This document shows, piece by piece, positions 33,450-41,424 of a stretch of DNA of 64,000 bases (the stretch's first letter is position 1; each line of letters begins with the position of its first letter). Position numbers and translations under genes: made by a program. This stretch comes from Aliishimia sp963678085 (GTDB taxonomy: Bacteria; Pseudomonadota; Alphaproteobacteria; Rhodobacterales; Rhodobacteraceae), in contig OY782680.1 of the NCBI GenBank assembly GCA_963678085.1, positions 1,922,001 through 1,986,000 on the forward strand. Direction: 5' to 3'. The notes beneath the pieces are model-generated. The model had not been told where the DNA came from, did not search any database, and saw only the letters and a list, made by a program, of their open reading frames with translations.

Positions 33450-34790
33450 TTATCCTTCTTTCTCGATTTTTGTCAGGCAATCGCGTAGCGCTTGACCATA
33501 TTCATATTTGGCTGGGCAGGCAAAGCCGACTAGGCCTAAATCCTCTTCATCCAGCTCCAAGGCGCCAAGCAGCTGCGCTTGGTCGGTGTCCATAACCAGC
33601 AAAGATCTCAACAATTGTGTAGGCAGGAAATCTTGTGGCATGAGCTCTTCGAAAGTGCCGAGCGGAACCATAGCGCGCCTGCCGCCATTTAGATTGGAAC
33701 TTAGGGGATAGGTTTTATTTGAGAAAGCAGAGCCCAAAACCGGCTGCACTGCGAATTTTGCGAACATCGGTCGTATCCAGCCCATCGGGATCTGCTTTTT
33801 ATCTTCTTCTATCAGCGTGATTTGGCGGGAATAGCGACCGAGATAGGCATCCTCATTATGCCCGGCGCGCCCGCTCAACACTGAGCCAGAGATCATGCGT
33901 ACCGGATAGTCTGGCAGATCACCCCTGCAAATTTCATGTAAAGACGCCCCAGCAATCGTTCGTACAAGACGTGGATCTTGGCAGGCCGGCCCGCTGAGCG
34001 AGATAATGCAGCTAGGATCGTATGTGCCGGTGAGCATCAGCCGGCCAATAACAAGAATATCCTGGTAGGAAATCGCCCAAACAGAACGCGCCGCATCTGG
34101 TGGATTCAGATAATGCATATGGGTTCCCGCAAGACCTGCCGGGTGTGGGCCTTTGAAGGCTATTGTTTCCACGCCTGCTTCGTCGTTGCCTGGGAGCGGC
34201 TCCCCTGGTGCTTGGCACAGATATGTCGGTCCTTCGGTCAGCGCCGCGACCGTTTTCACCCCTGCCGCAAAAGCATCTGGTTCTTGTTGAATGGCTATAC
34301 GCGGATCAGCTGAAAGGGGTTCCGTATCAAGAGCGGTTATAAATAAAGCATGCGGGACGTCTGACGGGGCGGGTACCTTCGAATAGGGACGCGTTCTGAA
34401 CGAGGTCCATAGCCCTGCGGCACAAAGGCGTTCGACCAAACCGTCGCGGGTGGTGGGATCGCCAATTTGGGAGAAATCTGGCGGTTGGAGCGCGACATCT
34501 TGTGCATCAATCACCACACTTATCAACCTGCGCTTTTTACCGCGGTTTATTGCCCGCACGCACCCAGATATTGGCGAGACGATAACCGCATCCGGGTTGG
34601 CCTTGTCAAAAAACACTGGTGTTCCAGGGGTAACTTCGTCCCCTTCAGAGACAGAAAGTCGCGGCTTAAGGCCAAGATAATCGGCCCCAAGCAATCCAAC
34701 GGAGGTGACTTGGCGCGTTTCGTCTATATCTGCGCGCGGTGCGCCAGAGATCGGCAGATCTAGACCTTTACGGAATGCTATTTCCTTCAC
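33450..34790 (-). CDS. nqrA: Na+-translocating NADH:quinone reductase subunit A
   Basis: A 446-residue peripheral subunit. It opens KGLDLPISGAP and has GADYLGLKPRLSVSEGD, KANPDAVIVSPISGCVRAI, THMHYLNPPD and ISLSGPACQDPRLV, all typical of NqrA. It takes part in quinone binding. The start is GTG 34790, with AAGG eight bases upstream. First gene of the operon; a promoter and a dyad lie 30-80 bases before it. Confidence 0.97.
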   Translation of the reverse strand: MKEIAFRKGLDLPISGAPRADIDETRQVTSVGLLGADYLGLKPRLSVSEGDEVTPGTPVFFDKANPDAVIVSPISGCVRAINRGKKRRLISVVIDAQDVALQPPDFSQIGDPTTRDGLVERLCAAGLWTSFRTRPYSKVPAPSDVPHALFITALDTEPLSADPRIAIQQEPDAFAAGVKTVAALTEGPTYLCQAPGEPLPGNDEAGVETIAFKGPHPAGLAGTHMHYLNPPDAARSVWAISYQDILVIGRLMLTGTYDPSCIISLSGPACQDPRLVRTIAGASLHEICRGDLPDYPVRMISGSVLSGRAGHNEDAYLGRYSRQITLIEEDKKQIPMGWIRPMFAKFAVQPVLGSAFSNKTYPLSSNLNGGRRAMVPLGTFEELMPQDFLPTQLLRSLLVMDTDQAQLLGALELDEEDLGLVGFACPAKYEYGQALRDCLTKIEKEG

Positions 34791-34818
34791 GTGTGAAACC
34801 TTCTGTCTCGGGTGTGAG

Positions 34819-34873
34819 TTCGGTATGGTAACGTATACCGAAGGGCTTTATTGGGACATTCAAACAAGTTCAA
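34819..34873 (-). promoter_or_regulatory. candidate nqr promoter with operator-like dyad
   Basis: On the minus strand TTGAAC (34868-34873), a 17-base spacer and TAAAGC (34845-34850) make a sigma-70-like promoter. Directly downstream, TTCGGTAT (34819-34826) and ATACCGAA (34835-34842) form a perfect 8-8-8 dyad that would cover the transcription start. This is the layout of a repressor operator. The regulator is unknown; no regulator gene lies next to it. Confidence 0.45.
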
Positions 34874-35005
34874 TTGATCTTTGCTCGTCGCTAGGGGTTT
34901 TTTATGACTTTGAACATAAAGAGGTTGAAGAAATTGCAAATTCATCTACGCGCCGAGCAAAGATTGTTTAGAATGCGATCCAACTGCGCCAGAAGGAGAT
35001 AGACC

Positions 35006-36034
35006 TTGACTGCCTCAATCCGTTTCAACCGCCGTGCTTTTCTTGCGATGTCGCTCGCATTGGCGGCGTGCAAAAACCGATCTCAACTCGTTGAAATAAA
35101 AGGGATTTCAATGGGAACAACCTATAATGTGGCTGCGGTTGATCAGGGGGGGGCGATCGAGCAGGAGACACTGAGTGCGGCGATTGATCACGCCTTGCTG
35201 AGCGTGTCAAAAAAATTGTCGAACTGGGATCGTGGGTCAGAGATTTCAGCACTTAATTCTGCCGCAGTTCGCGAATCAGTTGCAATGTCTGATGAACTGA
35301 AGGCGGTGATGGGAGCGGCTGAGCATGTGCATAACGCGAGCGAAGGCCGGTTTGACACGACGATTGGCGGATTGATCGAGCTGTGGGGCTTTGGCGCAGG
35401 GGGTGAGCGCTCTGTTCCAAATAGTGATGCGATTGCGCAGGCTTTGGAGGCGAGCGGGCACGCAAATGCGCTGGAAATGGATGATGGACGGATTGGAAAA
35501 CTGCATAACGATGCGCAGGTTTACCTTGCGGGAATCGGAAAAGGCTATGGGGCGGATCAGATCGCCGAGGTTCTTAAGTCCTTTGGTCTAAAAGATTATA
35601 TGGTCGAGATTGGCGGTGATCTTGTGACGGCTGGTCAGAACCCGGATGGGCTGCCTTGGCAAATTGGGATCGAATCGCCGAACCCTGCGGATCGCGCCTT
35701 GTCTGGTGTTGTGGCTCTTGGCAACAAAGGTCTTGCGACCTCTGGGGATTATAGAAACTATTTCGAATTTGATGGAACGCGTTATTCGCATCTTATTGAC
35801 CCAACAACCGGGCGCCCTGTGAGCCATGCCACAACGTCAACGACCGTGATCGCCGAAAATGCAATGATGGCAGATGCTTGGTCTACGGCGATGCATATTC
35901 TGGGGCGTGAGCACGGGCTGGAAATCGCGCAGCGACACGGGGTTGCGGTTCAGTTTATTGAGCGTGGCTCTGCGTCGGATCGCCCCGCATTTATTACCCA
36001 TGTCAGCCCGGCTTTTGCTGAGCTTACGGCCTAA
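35006..36034 (+). CDS. apbE: FAD:protein FMN transferase ApbE
   Basis: A 342-residue lipoprotein that transfers FMN from FAD to threonines of NqrB and NqrC. Signal peptide with lipobox LAAC (Cys22), then the ApbE motifs: ISMGTTYNV, AGIGKGYGADQIAEVL, VEIGGDLVTAG, and HLIDPTTGRPV with a following THAT-like SHATTS. The start is TTG 35006: AGAAGGAGA lies eight bases before it and no ATG fits. Divergent from nqrA by 215 bases and followed by nqrM, so the maturation genes form their own rightward unit. Confidence 0.95.
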   Translation: MTASIRFNRRAFLAMSLALAACKNRSQLVEIKGISMGTTYNVAAVDQGGAIEQETLSAAIDHALLSVSKKLSNWDRGSEISALNSAAVRESVAMSDELKAVMGAAEHVHNASEGRFDTTIGGLIELWGFGAGGERSVPNSDAIAQALEASGHANALEMDDGRIGKLHNDAQVYLAGIGKGYGADQIAEVLKSFGLKDYMVEIGGDLVTAGQNPDGLPWQIGIESPNPADRALSGVVALGNKGLATSGDYRNYFEFDGTRYSHLIDPTTGRPVSHATTSTTVIAENAMMADAWSTAMHILGREHGLEIAQRHGVAVQFIERGSASDRPAFITHVSPAFAELTA

Positions 36035-36057
36035 CGCAACTTGGAAAGGCCCATCGC

Positions 36058-36300
36058 ATGATTACGTTCATTTTTACGTTTTGCCTGCTTCTTTTGATCA
36101 CGCTTGGCATGTCGCTGGGCGTTATCTTTATGAATAAGCGAATCAAGGGCAGTTGCGGTGGGCTTAATGCGATTGGTGATGGGGATGAATGTTTGGTCTG
36201 TCACAAAGAAATCGATCCGAACTCACCTCTCAAAGAGCGGTTGCAATGTCCGCGCGCGCGCAAAATGCTGGAGCGGGCAGGGGGAGACGAATTGGGTTAA
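36058..36300 (+). CDS. nqrM: Na+-NQR maturation protein NqrM
   Basis: An 80-residue protein with one N-terminal membrane helix (about residues 3-25) and the conserved GSCGGLN cysteine, then CLVCHKE and a later CPRA cysteine. NqrM (DUF539) is needed for assembly, probably delivering iron to the NqrD/NqrE cysteine site. It starts 23 bases after apbE. The stop overlaps the converging small membrane gene by four bases (TTAA). Confidence 0.92.
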   Translation: MITFIFTFCLLLLITLGMSLGVIFMNKRIKGSCGGLNAIGDGDECLVCHKEIDPNSPLKERLQCPRARKMLERAGGDELG

Positions 36301-36488
36301 GGGTTTGGTATAATGGGAATAAATCCCAAGATGAGCAACCCGCTGGCCGCCACAAGACCATATATCCAATAGTGCAAGCGGGGGCCTTCGATTTTCCAGG
36401 TATAGCGGTATCGGTAGCCCGCCAGGCAGGTGAGACAGAAAATAAGTGTCGCCCAAGTGGGGCTTAGGCTGAGGGCGCTCAAGTCCAT
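36297..36488 (-). CDS. small two-helix membrane protein
   Basis: A 63-residue protein with two hydrophobic segments: TWATLIFCLTCLAGYRYRY and YWIYGLVAASGLLILGFIP. AAAGGAC lies seven bases before ATG 36488, and the gene fits exactly between folC (27-base gap) and nqrM (four-base stop overlap), which supports that it is real and expressed with accD-folC. No family recognised. Confidence 0.68.
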   Translation of the reverse strand: MDLSALSLSPTWATLIFCLTCLAGYRYRYTWKIEGPRLHYWIYGLVAASGLLILGFIPIIPNP

Positions 36489-36515
36489 ATTCTGTCCTTT
36501 GCGAGCTTGGCAGGG

Positions 36516-37787
36516 TTAGGCGTGATCTCTTAACACCCCTCCGGCGAGATAGAGTGATCCACAAATCAGGATTCGGGCGTCAGGGGTGCTTTGGGTGATC
36601 TTATGAACAGCCTCAGTTATTGACGGGGCGGTAAAGGCAGTGATCTGAGCCTCCTGGGCGGCTTGGGCCGTGGCCTCGGCGGGCAACGTGTTCATCTCGC
36701 CAGGGATTGAAACAGCGTGCAAACTAGCTACATGCGGGGCAAGCAAGCGCATATAGCCAGTCACATCTTTGGTGTTCATCATGCCGCAAATCAGATGCGT
36801 ATCTCGTTTAGGTAGGCGGGTGAGGCTTTCGGCGAGGGTTGCGGCGCAGGCCGGGTTATGGCCACCATCCAGCCAGAATTCCGCATTTGGCGCAAGGTCG
36901 AGCAAGGGCCCGGAGCGCAGCCGTTGCATGCGCGCAGGCCAGCTCACCTTTGTTACAGCGCCCTCACAAGCGGTTTCGCCATATCCCAAACGGCGCAGCG
37001 CCGCGCAGGCAGCCCCAGCATTTTGGAATTGATGCGCGCCCAAAAGGGCAGGGGGCGGTAGGTCCAAGAGACCGGTTTCGTCTTGATAGATCAGGCGCCC
37101 GCGCTCTTCACTGACGTTCCAATGCTGGTTTTGCACCAAGAGCGGCGCGCCGTGCCGTTCCGCCTTGGTCTCGATCACGTCAAGCGCTTCATCTGACTGG
37201 CGTGAGACCACGCATGGCACGCCGCGCTTTAAGATCCCGGCCTTTTCGCCTGCAATTTGCGCAACGGTTTCGCCCAGAAATTGCTGATGATCCAGCGAAA
37301 CGGGGGTGATCACTGTCAGGGCCGGAGTGTCGATCACGTTGGTTGCATCAAGCCGCCCGCCTAGGCCGACCTCAAGCAGGGTATAATCAGCAGATGTTCG
37401 CGCAAAGGCGAGAATCGCGGCAACGGTGGTGATCTCAAAATAGGTGATGGGCGCGCCGTTATTGGCGCGGTAGCATTCATCAAGCACCTCGGTGAGATGC
37501 GGTTCTGAGATCAGCTCTCCGGCCAAGCGGATGCGTTCGTGAAAGCGTGTTAGATGCGGCGAGGTATAGACGTGGCAGCTTTTGCCCGCTGCCTCTAACC
37601 CCGCGCGGATCATTGCTAGCGTTGAGCCTTTGCCATTCGTGCCCGCCACATGAATAACGGGGGGCAGCGCATTTTGCGGATTACCAAGCGCGCCCAGCAG
37701 ACGCCACACCCGGTCCAGTGTCAGGTCAATAATCTTTGGGTGCAGCGCCATCATCCGATCAAGAATGATGTCAGAAGAGTTGCTCAC
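36516..37787 (-). CDS. folC: bifunctional folylpolyglutamate/dihydrofolate synthase
   Basis: A 423-residue Mur-ligase-type enzyme adding glutamate to dihydropteroate and polyglutamate tails to folates. ATP-loop HVAGTNGKGSTLAMI, then YTSPHLTRFHERI, LEVGLGGRLDATN, ITPVSLDHQQFLG and FWLDGGHNPA. The start overlaps the accD stop by four bases, the accD-folC arrangement common in bacteria. Confidence 0.96.
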   Translation of the reverse strand: MSNSSDIILDRMMALHPKIIDLTLDRVWRLLGALGNPQNALPPVIHVAGTNGKGSTLAMIRAGLEAAGKSCHVYTSPHLTRFHERIRLAGELISEPHLTEVLDECYRANNGAPITYFEITTVAAILAFARTSADYTLLEVGLGGRLDATNVIDTPALTVITPVSLDHQQFLGETVAQIAGEKAGILKRGVPCVVSRQSDEALDVIETKAERHGAPLLVQNQHWNVSEERGRLIYQDETGLLDLPPPALLGAHQFQNAGAACAALRRLGYGETACEGAVTKVSWPARMQRLRSGPLLDLAPNAEFWLDGGHNPACAATLAESLTRLPKRDTHLICGMMNTKDVTGYMRLLAPHVASLHAVSIPGEMNTLPAEATAQAAQEAQITAFTAPSITEAVHKITQSTPDARILICGSLYLAGGVLRDHA

Positions 37788-38692
37788 AGGTCGGCCTCGA
37801 TGGGCTCGGGGTCTGGTGAAGGCAAATCGCCTTTGATTGCCGGGGAAAGCCCCATCAGCATACGCACGATTGTGGTGAGTTCGTCTTTCATATCTTTGCG
37901 GTGGGTTACGCGGTCGAGCATGCCATGATCCAGCAGATATTCAGCGCGCTGAAAGCCTTCGGGCAGTTTTTCGCGAATGGTCTGCTCAATCACGCGGGGG
38001 CCGGCAAAACAGATCAGCGCGTTTGGCTCGGCGATATGCACATCCCCCAGCATCGCATAGCTCGCAGTCACGCCGCCCGTAGTGGGATGGGTGAGCACGA
38101 CGATATAAGGTAGCCCCGCCTCTTTGAGCATTTGGATGGCAACCGTGCTGCGCGGCATTTGCATCAGGCTCAGGATCCCCTCTTGCATACGGGCACCGCC
38201 AGCTGCGGAAAATAGGATAAGGGGACGGCCGAGTTTCACCGCCTCTTCTGCCCCCGCAATAATCGCATTGCCCACATACATGCCCATGGAGCCGCCCATA
38301 AACGAGAAATCCTGCGCGGCAGCCACAATGGGAGTGCGGCCCATATCGCCCGCCGCCACGAGCATCGCATCTTGCTCACCCGTTGTCTTTTGCGCCGATT
38401 TCATCCGGTCCGGGTACTTCTTTTGGTCGCGAAAACTTAAGGGGTCCGCGATAGGCTCTGGCACCTCTATTTCCGTGTAAATGCCGCCATCAAAGAGATC
38501 TTCGAAGCGATCCCTTGGGGTGATGCCCATATGGTGATTGCAACTGGTGCAGACGTTCAGATTGTCGCTGAGCTCACGGTGAAACAGCATCGTGCCGCAA
38601 TTGTCGCATTTGGTCCACAAATTGTCTGGCGTTTCGCGTCTCGAGAAAATCGAGTTAATGCGCGGTCTGACGTAGTTTGTAATCCAGTTCAT
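37784..38692 (-). CDS. accD: acetyl-CoA carboxylase carboxyltransferase subunit beta
   Basis: A 302-residue beta subunit of the carboxyltransferase that makes malonyl-CoA with AccA. The N-terminal zinc ribbon uses Cys29, Cys32, Cys48 and Cys51 (CDNCGTMLFHRE, CTSCNHH). The carboxyltransferase core shows FSAAGGARMQEG, TTGGVTASYAMLGD and AGPRVIEQTIREKLP. Normal length; MNWITNYVRPRI is the common start. Confidence 0.97.
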   Translation of the reverse strand: MNWITNYVRPRINSIFSRRETPDNLWTKCDNCGTMLFHRELSDNLNVCTSCNHHMGITPRDRFEDLFDGGIYTEIEVPEPIADPLSFRDQKKYPDRMKSAQKTTGEQDAMLVAAGDMGRTPIVAAAQDFSFMGGSMGMYVGNAIIAGAEEAVKLGRPLILFSAAGGARMQEGILSLMQMPRSTVAIQMLKEAGLPYIVVLTHPTTGGVTASYAMLGDVHIAEPNALICFAGPRVIEQTIREKLPEGFQRAEYLLDHGMLDRVTHRKDMKDELTTIVRMLMGLSPAIKGDLPSPDPEPIEADL

Positions 38693-38790
38693 TGCTCAGC
38701 CCTGCTGTGATCCCATCCTCGGGGCAGATAAACATGCGCGGGGCAAATTGCAATCAGCGCCTTGCTTGCATGATGGGTGTTGGCGGGAAA

Positions 38791-39921
38791 TTACTTGGCG
38801 CTATCGGGCTTTAGACCTGCATAGGTGATGGAGCGCAAAACCCATTCGAAGGGGCCCAATTTGAAATAGCTACGCCAAGCGGATAGGGCAATGATCAACA
38901 CAAGCGTTACCAGGATCGCAAGTGCAACGGCGAGGGAGCGATCTAGCGCGCCCCACAGGCCAAGCCCATAGCCGGTGAATAAGGTGGATAGGGTAAGGGA
39001 CTGGCCCAGATATATGCTTAGGCTAGAGCCGCCCGCCGCCAGCAGTTTGGACATGAGCTTTCCAGGGCTGCGGGCCAGTTTCGCGATTAGGCCAAGATAG
39101 CCGATGGTGGCGATTGGCGCGCTCGCAAGTGTGAGTACAATCCCCAATGATGGTGCGATCGTCCACTGAATGAGCCCGGCCCCCAAGAGACTAAGCGCAA
39201 GGCCCGGGATGAGGCAGATTTGACGCGCTTTCTTCCAAAACCGGTGGTTTGATTGGTCAATCAGGCCTGCTTTCACAGCGGCAAGCCCCAAACAGAACCA
39301 GCCCAATGCGCTGATACCCTGAAACACCAGCCCAGTTCCCAAGACGACGGCAAAGCCGATGCTCCTAAAAGCGGCAACTTCCCAAAACGTGCCACTGGTG
39401 AAGGTGAGCGCTTCAAGAGCGATCAGATCTTCGAGGCCATCGTCGGGAATTAGGAGAAGCGGAGTATTCACAAGCACTTGCAGTGTCACAAGGATGGACC
39501 CAACGATCACAAGACGTCTGATGCTCCAGAATCGAAAGAAATACACAATCGAGCCGGTGACAGCGTAGATGACCAGGATATCACCCGGAAAGAACAGGCA
39601 CCCATGCAAAAGCCCAAGCAGGAGTAACCCAATCATGCGATTGCGATAAAGAGGGCCGATATTGTGCCCGCGCCGCTCGGCGGAGCTCATCAAAAACCCG
39701 AGGCCCACACCAAACATAAAGGAAAACAAGCCATAGCTTTTCAGCAGGGCCAAGCCATAGACCAACCAGATCGTAACTTTGTCGATAAGCGTGGCTCCGA
39801 CAGCTTGGGGAAACCCGCTGAAGGCTGAATAGCCCATATATTGCACGTTCACGACGACGATCCCAAACAGGGCAAAAAGCCTTAGATAATCAGGCATCAG
39901 GGCGCGGGAAGTCTTGGTCAT
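38791..39921 (-). CDS. DUF418 family membrane protein
   Basis: A 376-residue polytopic membrane protein (about ten helices) of the DUF418 type: PDYLRLFALFGIVVVNVQY at the N-terminus, RNRMIGLLLLGLLHGCLFF in the middle, and a C-terminal WRSYFKLGPFEWVLRSITY block typical of DUF418. The family resembles acyltransferase-like membrane proteins, function unproven. ATG 39921 gives the family start; a GTG at 39951 is also open. Divergent from rplK. Confidence 0.84.
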   Translation of the reverse strand: MTKTSRALMPDYLRLFALFGIVVVNVQYMGYSAFSGFPQAVGATLIDKVTIWLVYGLALLKSYGLFSFMFGVGLGFLMSSAERRGHNIGPLYRNRMIGLLLLGLLHGCLFFPGDILVIYAVTGSIVYFFRFWSIRRLVIVGSILVTLQVLVNTPLLLIPDDGLEDLIALEALTFTSGTFWEVAAFRSIGFAVVLGTGLVFQGISALGWFCLGLAAVKAGLIDQSNHRFWKKARQICLIPGLALSLLGAGLIQWTIAPSLGIVLTLASAPIATIGYLGLIAKLARSPGKLMSKLLAAGGSSLSIYLGQSLTLSTLFTGYGLGLWGALDRSLAVALAILVTLVLIIALSAWRSYFKLGPFEWVLRSITYAGLKPDSAK

Positions 39922-39996
39922 GGGCGTTTGATCTCTTATGAGCTTGCTCACGCAAGGATAAAGTAATTCCGCGATATTGAGAAGTTTACTCAGCTC

Positions 39997-40025
39997 TTGC
40001 TTTTCGGGCCGGTTTGCTCTAACGG
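39997..40025 (+). promoter_or_regulatory. candidate rplK-rplA promoter
   Basis: TTGCTT (39997-40002), 17 bases and TAACGG (40020-40025) precede rplK, leaving a leader of about 100 bases. The leader contains GGCTCCCAGTGGGAGGC-like short repeats, and L1 represses its own mRNA in other bacteria, but I cannot identify the L1 site. Confidence 0.33.
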
Positions 40026-40131
40026 CAAGGCTCCCAGTGGGAGGCGCGGGTTTCGCGAAATCTTGTGCCGCACCACATCAACATCAGGCCAAAGGGCGCG
40101 CCCGGCGGCTGTTTGAACAGGAGTTTGGCAC

Positions 40132-40560
40132 ATGGCCAAAAAACTTGTCGGCACCATGAAATTGCAGGTGCCCGCCGGAAAGGCGAATCCGTCCCCGCCA
40201 GTTGGTCCCGCTTTGGGTCAGCGCGGCATCAATATCATGGAATTCTGTAAAGCGTTTAACGCCAAAACCCAGGATATGGAGCCAGGCGCGCCTTGCCCAA
40301 CCGTGATCACCTATTATCAGGACAAGTCCTTTACGATGGACATCAAGACGCCGCCTGCGTCTTACTACCTGAAAAAAGCGGCCAAGCTGAAATCCGGCGC
40401 GACCAACCCAAGCCGGGAGGTTGCAGGCACCGTGACTGTGGCGCAGGTGAAAGAGATCGCTGAGGCGAAAATGAAAGACCTGAACGCCAATGATATCGAC
40501 GCGGCGATGCAGATCATCCTGGGGAGCGCGCGCTCCATGGGTATCGAGGTGAAAGGGTAA
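40132..40560 (+). CDS. rplK: 50S ribosomal protein L11
   Basis: A 142-residue L11, part of the GTPase-associated centre of the large subunit. Family signatures are LQVPAGKANPSPPVGPALGQ and GINIMEFCKAFNA at the N-terminus, and GSARSMGIEV at the C-terminus. AGGAG lies nine bases before ATG 40132. It starts a two-gene unit with rplA; secE and nusG, often just upstream, are absent here. Confidence 0.98.
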   Translation: MAKKLVGTMKLQVPAGKANPSPPVGPALGQRGINIMEFCKAFNAKTQDMEPGAPCPTVITYYQDKSFTMDIKTPPASYYLKKAAKLKSGATNPSREVAGTVTVAQVKEIAEAKMKDLNANDIDAAMQIILGSARSMGIEVKG

Positions 40561-40563
40561 ATC

Positions 40564-41262
40564 ATGGCAAAGCTTGGAAAACGCACAAAAGCCGCCCGCG
40601 CCGCCTTTGTTGGCAAAGAGAATGTGACTGTCGAAGAAGCGGTGAGCTTGGTGAAAGCCAATGCGACTGCGAAATTCGACGAAACCGTTGAGATCGCGGT
40701 TCAGCTGGGCGTCGATCCACGTCACGCTGACCAGATGGTGCGCGGTGTTGTTGGCCTGCCAAATGGCACAGGCAAAACCGTTCGTGTCGCTGTGTTTGCC
40801 CGTGGTCCTAAGGCGGATGAGGCCAAAGAGGCCGGTGCAGATATCGTTGGCGCAGAAGATCTGATGGAAACCATCCAGGGCGGCACTATCGAGTTTGACC
40901 GCTGCATTGCAACCCCTGACATGATGCCAATCGTTGGTCGTTTGGGTAAAATTCTTGGCCCGCGCAACCTGATGCCAAACCCCAAAGTGGGCACGGTGAC
41001 CATGGATGTGGCAAATGCTGTGAGCAACGCCAAGGGCGGCGAAGTGCAGTTCAAGGTCGAAAAGGCCGGCGTTGTGCATGCGGGCGTGGGCAAAGCCTCT
41101 TTTGATGAGGCCAAGCTGGTCGAAAACATCCGCAGCTTCATGAGCGCTGTCGCCAAGGCAAAACCATCGGGTGCAAAAGGTGCTTACATGAAGAAAATCG
41201 CGCTCAGCTCCACAATGGGCCCCGGCGTGACCATCGACGTGGATAGTGCCGTTTCTGAATAA
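40564..41262 (+). CDS. rplA: 50S ribosomal protein L1
   Basis: A 232-residue L1 of the ribosomal stalk and regulator of its own operon. Signatures are FDETVEIAVQLGVDPRHADQ, VGRLGKILGPRNLMPNPKVG (the L1 PROSITE region) and a C-terminal SSTMGPGVTID. It begins three bases after rplK. A strong terminator follows 20 bases after the stop, and rplJ-rplL do not follow, so the locus is separated from the usual rpo neighbourhood. Confidence 0.98.
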   Translation: MAKLGKRTKAARAAFVGKENVTVEEAVSLVKANATAKFDETVEIAVQLGVDPRHADQMVRGVVGLPNGTGKTVRVAVFARGPKADEAKEAGADIVGAEDLMETIQGGTIEFDRCIATPDMMPIVGRLGKILGPRNLMPNPKVGTVTMDVANAVSNAKGGEVQFKVEKAGVVHAGVGKASFDEAKLVENIRSFMSAVAKAKPSGAKGAYMKKIALSSTMGPGVTIDVDSAVSE

Positions 41263-41282
41263 ACGCGCAACGATTTGACATT

Positions 41283-41318
41283 AAAAAAGCGCCGGTCGAA
41301 AGATCGGCGCTTTTTCTT
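41283..41318. terminator. bidirectional intrinsic terminator
   Basis: AAAAAGCGCCGGTC and GATCGGCGCTTTTT flank a GAAA loop (one G-T pair). A T-run follows on the plus strand (after rplA) and TTTTTT on the minus strand, so it can end both rplKA and, in the leftward direction, the RTX genes. Confidence 0.85.
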
Positions 41319-41424
41319 TAGGCTTTGTAACTTCAACTCGAAGTACCCTGTACCACTCTCGGCCCCCATTCAAAGGGAAAGGTCGCGACGGAGTGATACA
41401 AGATTAGATTAAAACGCTCTGGGA

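Noticed and set aside
34705..34971. 88-residue open frame over the nqrA start and intergenic region
   Set aside because: Overlaps the nqrA start codon, promoter and dyad; no ribosome site and no recognisable sequence.
40084..41079. 331-residue open frame on the minus strand
   Set aside because: Antisense to rplK and rplA; His- and Arg-rich shadow of biased codons.
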